NCBI RefSeq assembly: GCF_050003625.1
Contig: NC_134398.1
Span: forward strand, 96,247,674-96,311,673
Reading direction: 5' to 3'
Length of the DNA: 64,000 nucleotides
Source: Haematobia irritans
Lineage: Eukaryota; Arthropoda; Insecta; Diptera; Muscidae
Every line of letters begins with the position of its first letter. Within the stretch, counting starts at the first letter, position 1. Positions 9,899-18,509 of the stretch are shown piece by piece. The position numbers were made by a program, and so were the translations under genes. Below the pieces are notes generated by a model. It was not told where the DNA came from. It searched no databases and was given only the letters and a program-made list of their open reading frames with translations.

Positions 9899-10924
9899 TT
9901 AATTCTGGTCTTCCTCCTCCAACAACAACGTTTGTTGAGGGGCTTCCACGTTTAAAGATCTTACAGAAACCCTTTGACCCGATGTATTTGATCTGCCACC
10001 TCTATTATTTTCTCTGCGATTATTGCGAAAAGGAGTGTTATTCGTATTCTGTCTATTGTTTCCTCTGTTTTGGTAGGTTCCTTTATAATAATATCCACGA
10101 TTGTTGCCCCTAGAAAAATTGTTATTGTGGTATCTATTAAAATTGGTTCTCCCAAACGAGTTGTTGCTGAAATGTGGACTATTGTTTCGATAGGCTAACA
10201 CTTGATACTCTTTCTTCTCTGTGGCTTGTTCTACAACTAACTTTGCAACTACTTCTTTTGGGTCGGAGAAAACAGAAGATGCTAGTATTGACTTAATAAG
10301 ATCCGATTTTGCATTCAAACGACAAACACTGACAGTTTGATCAATGGCCATTTGATGTGCTTTCGTTTTCGTTGCACCCTCAATAACAAGTGAGCGCTTT
10401 AAAGCATCGGCCAGTTCCTCGGCTTGTTTCGAAAACTCCGCGTAGTCATTGTTTCTTACATTAAGAGCAGCTATCTTTCCTGCTATAACCTTCGAATCGT
10501 CTGGCTTTATTCTAGTTCGAAGTGCATTTTTTATCACATCAATAGAAGTTATAGTCTCCGGCAGAGCTTCTCTAGCTTTACCTTCAAGTTTGGATTTTAT
10601 AAAACATAAGAAAGTCAAACGTAAATTGTCTTCAGTTAGATCTTCAATCAAATTAATTTTATCCAAAAATGATTCTAATCCGAGTGGATTTCCATCATAA
10701 TTATCTCTAATAATGCTAGCGCACATACTAACATATGACTTTTTCTGTTCTGCTGACGCCATTTTATTATCTGTCTCTATTGTATCTTTTTGCTCTAAAT
10801 TTACGTCACTATCTGATTGGTATTCACTCTCACTATCTGTCATAGCTTCCTTTTCTATAAGTTTAAATAATTCAACATTTTCGGGCACTTTCACTCTACA
10901 ATTAAGTTTGCCAAAACATTTCAC
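9899..10924 (-). CDS. gag: Gag, main part (capsid and RNA-binding tail)
   Basis: The 341-codon frame encodes the structural protein that packages the element RNA. An acidic N-terminal linker (SDSESEYQSDSDVNLEQKD-like) is followed by a helical capsid-like region (residues about 60-240, with FLDKINLIEDLTEDN and FIKSKLEGKAREAL). The tail is rich in Asn, Arg and Gly (about 240-320) and has no CCHC knuckle, as in the 412/mdg1 type. The Met at 10924 is probably internal: sequence upstream in the same frame still looks coding, and the N-terminal 60 residues lie in another frame at 10974-11165. Confidence 0.85.
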   Translation of the reverse strand: MKCFGKLNCRVKVPENVELFKLIEKEAMTDSESEYQSDSDVNLEQKDTIETDNKMASAEQKKSYVSMCASIIRDNYDGNPLGLESFLDKINLIEDLTEDNLRLTFLCFIKSKLEGKAREALPETITSIDVIKNALRTRIKPDDSKVIAGKIAALNVRNNDYAEFSKQAEELADALKRSLVIEGATKTKAHQMAIDQTVSVCRLNAKSDLIKSILASSVFSDPKEVVAKLVVEQATEKKEYQVLAYRNNSPHFSNNSFGRTNFNRYHNNNFSRGNNRGYYYKGTYQNRGNNRQNTNNTPFRNNRRENNRGGRSNTSGQRVSVRSLNVEAPQQTLLLEEEDQN

Positions 10925-10973
10925 AAGAATCTCACGACAATGTTTTATTTTTCCCAGAACAACTTCTAGTTCA

Positions 10974-11165
10974 TTATTTGAAAAAAACCAAACTATTTTC
11001 TGCCGAAAATTTTAAAATAGAATTATAGCTTTCAATTAAAAGATCAACGTATTCATTTATTTTAGTTTCGTTTGTGGAAATTGGCCTTTTTTGTAGAATT
11101 CTTTTCTTTATTTTGTAAAATTTGTCAATATATTCATTCCAATTTTTCGATATTGTTTCAGACAT
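10974..11165 (-). pseudogene. Gag N-terminus, separated by a homopolymer frameshift
   Basis: A 63-codon frame starts MSETISKNWNEYI and ends just after a run of seven T's on the element strand near 10985. The coding signal then moves to the frame of the main Gag ORF (NNELEVVLGKI, HCREILVKCF) without a gap. A single-base indel in the T run is the simplest explanation. The likely true Gag start is at 11165. The same break is present in the second copy at 47599-47790. Confidence 0.7.
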
Positions 11166-12209
11166 CTGAATAAGTTTACTTTAAAATAGAAAAGAATTAT
11201 TGACAAACTTACAAACAAAACTTAAAATTTCCTTAACGTTATCTTCATGCTGTTTTTTTTTCTACTATGGCCTTTAAACAAATATACAAATATTAATTAT
11301 GATTATTAGAATTATTTATTTTCTCTTTCATTTTCCCATATGAATTTGTCTTAACTTAAATCTTCTTGTTTTAACTTAAATCTTCTTACAACTACTATTT
11401 AAGTGAAAACAATTTTTTTTCTGTTTTGTTTACATTTTTTTATAAATTTTTTTTGATTTATTTTTATATTCATACATCTTCCAATAGTACTTCTAATGAA
11501 AACAAAATAAGTGATGCTTCTTCTTCTCTGGTATGCAGTAGATTGTGTGTAGTAAGAGAAAAATAATTAACATGTATAACAGTTTTGACATCCATGTTAA
11601 ATCAACAGACTACTAAAAGAGAACCATCTTCAGTTTTTTTTATTATGCTCTCTCCTCTTCATTTATGGGATGATCCATCATTATCTTCGATCCTCTTTGT
11701 ATGTAAATTGCATTTGTACAAATGTCATGACCAACATAACTTCAGATGAAAACCAGTTTAGCATAGCAAAAAAAAGATAACGGCATTTATTTTTTTCAGT
11801 CCCCAATTGGTTATATTGTTCTTATTGCATTGGTTTATTGCACCACATGTTCTGATAGGTTATATAATATTCTACGTAAATTTGTTCTTATTTTTCCGAT
11901 TCGAGCAATAACTTCGGTTTTCATTTTATGTTATTATAAAAAAAATATTTTATTTAAATGTTCACGATCAATTAACTTAAATGTTCACTGTGGAATGATT
12001 ATCACACTTCTTAAATTTGTTTTTCAGTATATTTAAAATATATACTTTTTTTTTAATGTTTTCATAAAATTATTCATCCACATTCGGCTACAATTGTTTT
12101 TTTCTCAGCACAACAAACTTCTTTTCGACTAATAATCTTTTTTTTGCAATATTGTTTCTAGATGTTTAATTGTTTCAGAAGTCTTCTTTTATTAATGCAC
12201 TTTTTCTCT
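11166..12209 (-). other. 5' untranslated leader of the LTR retrotransposon
   Basis: About 1 kb of strongly AT-rich sequence between the primer site and Gag with no coding signal; the 68-codon plus-strand ORF inside it is chance. Two direct copies of a TTAACTTAAATCTTCTT motif lie near 11351-11390. The segment from 12003 to 12223 is the part kept at the left of each array unit. Confidence 0.7.
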
Positions 12210-12223
12210 GGTCACGGTCGCCA
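12210..12223 (-). other. Primer binding site (tRNA-Arg type)
   Basis: On the element strand TGGCGACCGTGACC follows the 5' LTR edge directly. TGG matches the CCA end of a tRNA, and the following bases match the tRNA-Arg primer site known for Drosophila 412 and mdg1. It also recurs beside each LTR copy in the array. Confidence 0.8.
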
Positions 12224-12328
12224 TGTAGTGTCACTCACTAAGTTAGAGTAGTCAAATGAAACGAACGAGTCCGATGATGAGTGAAGACTGAATTCATTTA
12301 TTAAAGAAACATTATACGTAGGTAATTT
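12224..12328 (-). repeat. 5' LTR, truncated (105 of 181 bp)
   Basis: Identical to the first 105 bp of the 3' LTR as read on the plus strand, then jumps at 12329 to LINE-B ORF1 sequence (CCGAGCCTGG). Against the complete unit (21018-21183) 166 bp are missing, covering the upstream part of the LTR and its flank. The pair of TT dinucleotides at the breakpoints fits a small deletion. The promoter-bearing part of the LTR is therefore lost. Confidence 0.85.
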
Positions 12329-12567
12329 CCGAGCCTGGCTCGGCTTTCCTTTCGAGTCCGCTAATGGACTGGACGCACACAATTACCCTTCTCGGTCTAT
12401 CTTTCCCCTGACCTGGGAACGAGAAGACGAGCTTGGCTCATTCATCTCGTTTATATTGCGATCCGCTTCAGCTTTGGCTAAATCGGTGCGTTCGGTAGGG
12501 CAAAAGTTCAATTTCGAAGAGTTACATTCTCTTAATATTAAGTTACCTTCAATGAGCTCCTTCTTGG

Positions 12568-13023
12568 TTAACTCTCATTTTTTAAAGTTTCATTTGCTTT
12601 GAGGAGGCGCCTCGAGTCATTTTCCGACATATCCTTCTTACCTGTTAATCTCTGCTTCACTTTAAAGGCCTCTTTGACCCTTAGAAAGAAGAAAGAGTCA
12701 GTGGAGGATATGTCATCCGATTTATCCCCAGACACTCCCACATCGCGCATCGCTTCCACCAGCGAACCAGCTTCGCTGATCGGCGTATTCGAAATTGCCT
12801 TCTGTTTTTCGTGCTCACCAACAAGAGCCTTTGCATTCCTGAGCCTCATGGCCTCCATCTCCATCAACTGATCCTTCTTCTCCAACCTACGAATACATAG
12901 TCTTGCATTTTTCAAGGATGCCCTCGAAAGTGTCGACGATGCATTCGAGGTTAAGTCGTCAGCAACGTAAACATCTGGTTTCACGTTAACGTTATCACTC
13001 ATATTTCCTAAATCAATTTGCAA
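12568..13023 (-). pseudogene. LINE-B ORF1, N-terminal half (unit 0)
   Basis: A 151-codon frame. The better start is the second Met (MSDNVNVKPDV), as MQIDLGN precedes it by only seven codons. After an Ala/Ser-rich stretch comes a Lys/Glu/Met-rich segment that should form a coiled coil (LEKKDQLMEMEAMRLRNAKA), then VKQRLTGKKDMSENDSRRLL. The frame is lost at a T-run near 12577, but a related sequence (AEADRNINEMSQARLLVPRS) continues to about 12380. Small charged coiled-coil N-termini before an RNA-binding domain are usual in LINE ORF1 proteins. The C-terminal half is the DUF4780-type ORF at 5340-5834. Confidence 0.6.
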
Positions 13024-13235
13024 AGATTTCCTCTTAAAAAAATTATCTTAATGTCAAGAAAAAACATAGTAAAATACACATCTGTTACTACTGGCGCCAT
13101 CTATTGGCGTGTATATATCACTTACCATATTGATATAGAAAAACTACAGCGCCATCTGTCGGCGAGTATATGACAACCACCATCTTTACATATAAATACT
13201 ATGCAATTTCCATCAGCATTGCCAGATTCAAGAAC
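13024..13235 (-). other. LINE-B 5' leader
   Basis: Sequence upstream of LINE-B ORF1. It carries two related motifs about 60 bp apart (TGGCGCCATCTATTGGCG near 13093 and GCGCCATCTGTCGGCG near 13151). LINE 5' leaders often carry an internal promoter, but none can be shown here. The right edge is set by the breakpoint at 13235/13236, where unit 1 joins directly to the PHD leader. Confidence 0.45.
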
Positions 13236-13557
13236 AGTAAGAGAAGAGATAGTGATCAGGTGATTAAAGTTGAGGAGAAAAACAATTTAAATCTTTCGGT
13301 GGTGTCAATAATGTTCATTTTGAATAATTTTTCTACCAGTTTATTATTTTTCGTTCGGAGTGTTGAAGTCCTATGAACTATCAAAATATATTGTGAATAT
13401 TTGACGAAAGATTCCAAATGTAATGTAATAGACGCAATTGAATTTAAGAATAAAACCAGAAACATTAAGATTGAGGACAATGAAACTATGATTTCGTTCG
13501 ACCTAATATCTCTTTTTCCAAGCATTCCGGTAAATTTTAGACGATCTGTTCTGTATT

Positions 13558-14034
13558 TTGAATAAAAATGACGTTCAGGCTACTTTATTAGCTTTAAACG
13601 CATTTGATAGACAAACTCAATTTACGATGGAAACAGAAGAGGACAACAAGTTACCATACTTAGATACTATAATTCTAAGGCACACAAATGGAATAAAAAT
13701 TAACTGGTATCAAAAACCAACAGCCACAGGACGATTGATAAATTTCAACTCCAAACATCCTAGACGAATCATAATGAATACGGCTACAAATTTTATAAGA
13801 AGAGTACACGATATTAGCGATGAAATATTTCATAAGGACAACGAGGATAAGATAAGGACTATATTACGATTAAATGATTTCCCGAATAAAACGATTGACG
13901 ACCTAATTCAACACGTCAAAGAACGAAAACACACCAAACATGACGAAATTGAACCCAAAATTTACAAACCCTTGACATATATTCCCGGATTCACAGAAAG
14001 ATTCAAATTATCAAATATGTTTAATAAGGACTAA
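13558..14034 (+). pseudogene. PLE reverse transcriptase, thumb-side segment
   Basis: 158 codons with METEEDNKLPYLD near residues 24-36, then INWYQKPTATGRLINFNSKHP and the helix-rich region ending FKLSNMFNKD. This is the part of the Penelope RT after the catalytic core. The Met used here is not a true start: upstream sequence (CILNKNDVQ frame) is open, and the ORF is the downstream piece of a deleted RT. Three unit-specific versions exist; this one and 29323-29799 read through to FNKD. Confidence 0.75.
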
Positions 14035-14490
14035 TTTCACATTTCACAAAGGAATCACAATAATGTAAATAAATTCTTCAGTAAGACAAAATCCAAAACC
14101 AAGAAAGATGATATGTCGAACGTAGTAAATAGGATAAAATGCGATGGGAAAGAATCTGATACTTGCCGAAAAGTATATATTGGTACAACAAAAACTAAAT
14201 TAAAAACTAGAATCTCAGGGCATAAATCTGATTAGAAAGCCACTGACAAGCCCTTAGAGCAAAAGCCGGCACTTGCAGCACATTGCACTCTAACAGGACA
14301 TAAGCCAAATCTTAGGGACGTAGATATTTTGACGCAAGAAACCAACTATAAGAGGAGATTTACACTGGAGATGTTACATATTATAAATGTACCTCCAGAA
14401 AGACGGATGAATTTTAAGACTGATACAGACCATTGTGCACATATTTATAGAAATATTGTACAAAAATATAAAAATCAAATTAGCCTTTAG
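14035..14490 (+). pseudogene. PLE GIY-YIG endonuclease domain
   Basis: In the same frame as the RT segment but after a TAA at 14032-14034. It has MSNVVNRIKC, then KVYIGTTKTKLKTRISGH, the GIY-YIG core with its catalytic Arg, and an in-frame TAG at 14233-14235. AAHCTLTGHKPNLRDV and the conserved Glu in RRFTLEMLHI follow, ending with NQISL before TAG at 14490. In PLEs this nuclease makes the nick that primes reverse transcription. The residues expected for catalysis (Tyr, Arg, Glu) are all still present despite the stops. Confidence 0.75.
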
Positions 14491-14789
14491 TGTAAATTTA
14501 CTCGTTTGCCAATAAGTTCATTGTTCTTTACTTCTAAAACTAATTATCAATATTTTTGGATTTTGATATATATTTTTGTTTATTACTGTGTAAAATGTTT
14601 TCTGTTATTTGTTTAAAGAAATTTCCCTGAAGACGAACATCGGAGATGTTTCGAAATATTGGATAATTTTAAATAAAAATACAACTCAAAACAACAACAA
14701 CTGTTTTTATTCATATGACCTCAAGCTGAACTAAACAAATATAAGAATTTCGTGTTTTACTTGACCACAATGATTCTTTTACAACTATA

Positions 14790-15064
14790 GGCCGGTATGC
14801 ACCTCTAGCGAAAAATTTCATTCCCATAAGAAATGCATTGCTATTTATGCTAACGAAATTTTCGGTAGCGTTCAATTTCGTAAGCTGGTACGCACCTCTA
14901 ATGAAAATAACAGGGTTGTCAAAAGCATATTTTGGCAGCAAACATTTAATTTATTACAATCATTGTGTGCGTAAAAGTTTTAAAAGGTCTGTAAATAATA
15001 AACAATTTATTTGAGGAATATTTGGAACATATATTAACAATTTTTAAAAGCGATTAGCTGGTTT
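14790..15064. repeat. Dispersed repeat X
   Basis: Begins GGCCGGTATGCACCTCTAG and contains a second, related block GCTGGTACGCACCTCTAATG about 94 bp on. Further copies start at 23643, 30555, 32177, 44864, 51415 and 60268. The copy at 44864 has different left flanking sequence, so the left edge at GGCCGG is an element end. Its right end cannot be fixed because that copy runs into the assembly gap. The 76-codon minus ORF through it is not supported. Unclassified. Confidence 0.6.
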
Positions 15065-15171
15065 AAAATTTGTGTACACAGCCCTGTTTTTTTGTTGTAG
15101 ACTTAAATAAATTTTCTGATAGTTTGAAGGGGCTCTTATTGGCGTCGTTCTATATTTATTGACAAAGACGC

Positions 15172-15466
15172 CTAATTATTGCACTCATGCGATACTTTTT
15201 TGTAGTAACTTGGCGTGGTACACCTTCTCATTATTGATTCCGCTTTTGCGAGGAGTTTTGGATATCGTATACGACTGTTTTCAACGTGGTGGGGATTCTC
15301 AGAAGCTCCGTCAAATTCAAAAAATCTTGACAGGGGAATCACATAAACGTGTGATATCCATAGTGTTGTCATCCAGCCACTTCGACAGTGTTTTTCCATT
15401 TGGGTTATCTGAACTATCATCACCCCATACCAAATTCCTTGAGTTCAAGTCACCGCCCAGGATCTG
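15172..15466 (-). pseudogene. LINE endonuclease relic (unit 0)
   Basis: On the minus strand, from about 15463 leftward: ILGGDLNSRNLVWGDD, NPNGKTLSKWLDD. This is the GD(L/F)N block of an AP-type LINE endonuclease. A frameshift near 15318 is followed by EFDGASENPHHVENSR in another frame. Only about 45 residues resemble the nuclease, and no RT is nearby. It is an old truncated fragment inside the array unit. Confidence 0.55.
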
Positions 15467-15645
15467 ATTCGAATGTGTCTGTTACATGGAATGTAAAGCG
15501 AACCAAGTATTTGTTGTTTCCATGGTTAGACTATGAATCAATTTGTACTAAACATTATTTAATTCCAACACTATCATGCGTGTGTATTTGTATGAAACCG
15601 AACGACAAGCAGCAATATCGATTATGTCTTCGAGCGTAACTTATA

Positions 15646-16096
15646 CGGCATTCTCACCAAGCATTTTTTGGGGTTTGTAACGTATTCCCTTTATAAGCAC
15701 TTCAAAACGAGTCGTTTTCACCATTCAAGTTCAGAACACATGTTTCCTCAAAAACACGTCAATTTTTTAATGTAAACGGCCCTAATTTGGAATATGCTCT
15801 GACAGAACATATCCTTTTCAAGATATATGTCAAATTATTAAAATTAATTTAATAGAAAAAACGAATAAACAAAGGCTTTAAAAACATAGGGATGTGAAAA
15901 TAATTTAAAAATTTTTTCCCTTTGCGATCGCGTTATTTATTTGAACAAACGGTACGTATATTATATTATATATTAGAGTAAATGGGAATTTCGAATTTCC
16001 ATGGCAACGGTCAAACTAAAACATCTCAACTCGGAGTGAACGGTGAAATTTTTTGGAAAAACGAATGAGTAAAACGGGTCTGTGGAAACATAGCAT
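15646..16096. repeat. Repeat R, copy 1 in the unit
   Basis: About 450 bp, from CGGCATTCTCACCAAGCA to AAACATAGCAT, flanked by TATA on both sides. It is a diverged direct copy of the repeat at 17284-17724 in the same unit. The two ends are weakly inverted (GTTCTCGCC against GTTCCCACC on the opposite strand), which suggests a MITE-like element. Other copies start at 24499, 31411, 33033, 52271 and 61124. Confidence 0.5.
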
Positions 16097-16235
16097 TATA
16101 GTGTATCCAAAATTTAGGATATGTGCGACACGAACAGCTGATGACAGTGTTGCATATTTTTTTGGAGAAGTCCTGGATACTATTATTTTCTTTCTTTTAG
16201 TCCGTGACTGCTTAGGGTATCCTTAGAAAACAGTC
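16097..16235. repeat. Truncated relative of the 416 bp MITE
   Basis: GCTGATGACAGTGTTGCAT, then a diverged GTCCTGGAT ... TTTCTTTTAGTCC ... GGGTATCC block, follows the right end of the MITE at 36581-36996 in order. Only the right part is present and the terminal repeat has decayed (AGAAAACAGTC). It recurs in units 2 and 3. Confidence 0.5.
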
Positions 16236-16238
16236 TTA

Positions 16239-16364
16239 GGGCCAGTTTCTCATTGTCTTGTTATTATTTATCGTGTCGATAAAACAGCTGATCCCATACA
16301 AACATTTTACTAACCGGAGGTCTATCCACCGGTAAAAATTAATCGGAGGATGAGAAACTGGCCA
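16239..16364. mobile_element. 126 bp MITE, TTA target duplication
   Basis: Ends GGGCCAGTTTCTCA and its inverse TGAGAAACTGGCCA, flanked by TTA at 16236-16238 and 16365-16367. A 3 bp TTA/TAA duplication is typical of the PIF/Harbinger superfamily. There is no coding capacity. Other copies are at 25092-25217, 32004-32077 (truncated), 33626-33751, 52864-52989 and 61717-61842. Confidence 0.65.
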
Positions 16365-17096
16365 TTAATGTTCATTTTTAATTTGACTCGAAATTGTTTG
16401 AAAAAATATTGAGTAGCGATGCATTTCAATTTGAGGGTAACAGTTGAGCAAATATTGAATGTGTGTTAAATTTTACTGTTGATGGTAATGTCTGTTTTTG
16501 TTGAGAACGAGATTTTCTCAACAATTTCTCAACTTGAATATTACCCTAATTCTTTGAAAATATGTTGAAATTTAGCATTTTTCAAACGTTTGTGTTTATT
16601 GTGTACCCCGTAAACACAGGATGAGCGTTTTTCAAATTCAACAACTTTCCAGTTTGAGGGTAAATATAATTTGCCAATATGTCAAAATGTTGACGAAATC
16701 TTTGAAAAGGTGTTGAAGATAATATGAGAAAACTTTGACAAAACACTACCCTAAAATGCAGCGAAAATACCATGTGGTTTTCAACACGTATTTGTGCAAC
16801 GAAGTTCATGGTCAATTGGAAGAAATAAAAAAAATTGGAAAATTTTAGACAAATAACTGAATTTACTCCAAATATTTTATAATAATAGGTAAGTGAAAAT
16901 AAAAACTGAAATAAACCTTTAAAGAAGTCACTAAATGTAGATCTCTTTGCAGAAAACTAAAATTATGGATTCTACATCTTGCAAACATTAACAAGCTGAC
17001 CATTGAAAAATGTGTGGCTTATCGACAAGAAAAAGGTTCCAGATACAACAGTTCCATAGATACAACAGTTGTCAAAGTAATCAGACGTGTATATAA
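16365..17096. repeat. Non-coding dispersed sequence Y
   Basis: About 730 bp without a gene. It holds repeated TTTGAGGGTAA / TTACCCT blocks in both orientations (near 16428, 16541 and 16657) and TCTCAAC / GTTGAGA pairs near 16500-16535, so it can fold on itself. A diverged copy of its left part (GAGTAGCGATGCATTTCAA) lies at 44585-44613, outside the array. The 77-codon minus ORF is not supported. Confidence 0.45.
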
Positions 17097-17268
17097 TGCG
17101 CTTTACAGACTATCAGTTATTCCGGACGGAATGTCGGTGTTTGTAAGGAATCGTACAGTGTGTCGGATCGATACGACTTGTCGGACTTAACTTATAATGT
17201 GCACAATATATGGGATATATTCGACACGAGCACTGTCGTCCGGAATAACTGATAGTCTGTAAAGCGCA
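17097..17268. mobile_element. 172 bp MITE with perfect terminal inverted repeats
   Basis: The terminal repeats start TGCGCTTTACAGACTATC and match each other perfectly for about 32 bp. TAA flanks both sides (17094-17096 and 17269-17271), again a 3 bp Harbinger-like duplication. The interior has GTCGGTGTTTGTAAGG and no ORF. Copies are at 25951-26122, 34485-34656, 53722-53893 and 62576-62747. Confidence 0.75.
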
Positions 17269-17283
17269 TAAAGCACTCTAATA

Positions 17284-17724
17284 CGGTGTTCTCGCCAAGC
17301 ATGTTTTGGGGTTTGAAATGTTTTCCCTTCAAAACGAGTCGTTTTCGCCATACTAAAAAACAAGTTCAAATCCAAGTTTTCCTCCAAAACACGTCAATTT
17401 TAGAATGTGAACCCACCTAATTTGGAATATACCCCAAATAACATACCCTATTCAAAATATATGTCAAAATATTGAAATAAGTTTCATAAAAAAAGAATAA
17501 ACAAAGGCTTTTAAGAACATGGACATGTGAAAATAACATAAAAACTTGTTTCCCTTTGCGCTCGCGGTAATTATTTGGACATAGGTTGCATATATGGAAT
17601 TTCGAGTAAATGTGAATTTCTAGTTTCCATGGTAACTGTCAAACTAAAACATCTCAACCCGGTGTGAACGGTGAAATGTTTTGGAAAAACGAATGAGGAA
17701 AACGAGTCGGTGGGAACATAGCAT
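17284..17724. repeat. Repeat R, copy 2 in the unit
   Basis: The second, diverged copy of the 450 bp repeat, from CGGTGTTCTCGCCAAGCATG to GGGAACATAGCAT. It ends 109 bp before the PHD ORF start. In unit 3 the corresponding copy is cut at 35015, where LINE-D begins. Confidence 0.5.
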
Positions 17725-17833
17725 AAATAAATTGAAATTTCTATACGAAAATATCACTGAAATATCTCAAAAATACATTTAATCTTTTGGGATAAGTGTC
17801 CTTTTCATAAAATAAAACGATTCCTACGGAATC

Positions 17834-18169
17834 ATGGATATGCGATGCGGAAAATGTAAAAACACTTGTCGGGATACAGATATAAAATGTGGAGGTTACT
17901 GCGAGAGAATGTTTCATACAAGATGTGTGGCACTCCCTAAATATGATTTTGACTCGCTTTTTAAATGCCCGAATATCAAATATGTTTGTGATGATTGCCT
18001 GAGTTTAATAAAAACAACGAATGAAAGTTATAAAAGTCTTTACAAACTTGTCAAGAAAAATGAATTAAAAATGCACCCAGAAAACAAATTCGTTGCCTCA
18101 ACCGAATTATTTGCCAACCGAAAGCAGGTGGTTCCATCAACTATCAATGATATCTGTCAGCACAACTAA
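17834..18169 (+). CDS. PHD-finger protein, LINE ORF1-like (unit 0)
   Basis: 111 codons. The N-terminal PHD zinc finger has Cys5-x2-Cys8, Cys19-x3-Cys23, His28-x2-Cys31 and Cys52-x2-Cys55, the C4HC3 spacing. A charged helix follows (residues about 58-80, SLIKTTNESYKSLYKL). PHD fingers bind histone tails in host proteins and also occur at the start of ORF1 of CR1-like and related LINEs, where a coiled coil follows. The protein is short for such an ORF1 and no ORF2 follows, so this is probably an internally deleted or truncated LINE 5' end. A domesticated gene cannot be excluded. The start codon is the first Met, after an AT-rich leader. Version here: FKCPNIKYVCDDCLSL. Confidence 0.7.
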   Translation: MDMRCGKCKNTCRDTDIKCGGYCERMFHTRCVALPKYDFDSLFKCPNIKYVCDDCLSLIKTTNESYKSLYKLVKKNELKMHPENKFVASTELFANRKQVVPSTINDICQHN

Positions 18170-18509
18170 CATTTGGCAATTGTAACTACATGGTGGTATG
18201 TTGGATCAACTTTGCATTGGTTGTCGCAATTTCATATTAATTGTTTTGTTTGTTGGTGCAACCGCCCTCGATTTTCTTTACTATTATCCTAACCAAATTC
18301 CAATATCAAATGAAAGGGCAGATTATATTGAGATTTTATTAATTTATTACAAGATTTACAATCATAATAAACTACGAAAATAAATACAACAAAGGCTTTT
18401 GATCTACATATATGTGAGATCAATTTACATTACAATTTACAATTTTTATAGGTAATGTTTGTATACCAATGACAGATGGTTATTAGGTTGCAATTATGTG
18501 GTCAAACTA
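18170..18509. other. Tail downstream of the PHD ORF
   Basis: 340 bp after the PHD stop, with AATAAA-like signals near 18378 and a 61-codon ORF (18198-18383) with one hydrophobic stretch that I do not consider a gene. It ends in AACTA at the junction with the next unit's LTR-element leader (18509/18510). That junction is the tandem-duplication joint. Confidence 0.5.

Larger units (their letters stand above)
5867..12328 (-). mobile_element. Ty3/gypsy LTR retrotransposon, 412/mdg1-like
   Basis: A near-complete element on the minus strand: 5' LTR remnant (12224-12328), primer binding site, long AT-rich leader, Gag, Pol (protease, RT, RNase H, integrase), polypurine tract, and 3' LTR (5867-6047). 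No envelope ORF lies between integrase and the 3' LTR. The RT-RNase H-integrase order defines Ty3/gypsy. The primer site beginning TGGCGACCGTGACC matches the tRNA-Arg site used by the 412/mdg1 group. One-base breaks in Gag and integrase plus the missing 5' part of the 5' LTR make this copy non-autonomous. It was inserted into LINE-B ORF1. Confidence 0.9.
2531..13235 (-). mobile_element. LINE-B: non-LTR retrotransposon (LOA/I/R1 group) split by an LTR element
   Basis: Minus-strand LINE remains in two pieces. The 3' piece (2531-5866) holds the DUF4780-type end of ORF1, then endonuclease, RT and an RNase H start. The 5' piece (12329-13235) holds the leader and the N-terminal half of ORF1. Between them sits the complete LTR retrotransposon. 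Evidence that the pieces belong together is indirect: same strand, correct order, matching ORF1 halves, and the LTR edges abutting both. RNase H downstream of RT points to the I/LOA/R1 group and not Jockey or CR1. Many stops and frameshifts make it inactive. Confidence 0.65.
13236..14701 (+). mobile_element. Penelope-like element, internally deleted (unit 0)
   Basis: A plus-strand PLE relic. In order: an RT palm fragment (motif A, ISFDLISLFPSIPV, near 13490-13530); an internal deletion removing motifs B to D including the catalytic YxDD; the RT thumb-side region (LPYLDTIIL, WYQKPTATGR); a linker; and a GIY-YIG endonuclease. The 3' end has the Penelope-like GACGAACATCGGAGATG and an (AAC)n tail at about 14690-14701. 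A TGA near 13373 and stops at 14032 and 14233 add to the decay. The RT plus GIY-YIG architecture is specific to PLEs. Confidence 0.85.
12003..18509. repeat. Composite array unit 0 (6,507 bp)
   Basis: First unit of the head-to-tail array. Its left end is the point inside the LTR-element leader (CACACTTCTT at 12003) that later units join to the end of the PHD-ORF tail. The unit equals the complete unit 2 minus the 166 bp lost at 12328/12329 (6,507 + 166 = 6,673). Confidence 0.85.

Noticed and set aside
5867..12328. Endogenous retrovirus with envelope (errantivirus)
   Set aside because: No ORF lies between integrase and the 3' LTR; the primer site and Gag type fit the envelope-less 412/mdg1 group.
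14711..14941. 76-codon minus-strand ORF over repeat X
   Set aside because: It runs across the border between the PLE tail side and repeat X, so it cannot be one gene.
15159..15467. 102-codon plus-strand ORF
   Set aside because: Antisense shadow of the LINE endonuclease relic.
16582..16815. 77-codon minus ORF in sequence Y
   Set aside because: Lies in self-complementary repeat sequence; no motif.
17187..17387. 66-codon minus ORF
   Set aside because: Spans the end of the 172 bp MITE and the start of repeat R, two separate elements.
18198..18383. 61-codon ORF downstream of the PHD ORF, with a hydrophobic stretch (repeated in all units)
   Set aside because: No homology recognised, AT-driven composition, and copies are identical only because the units are.
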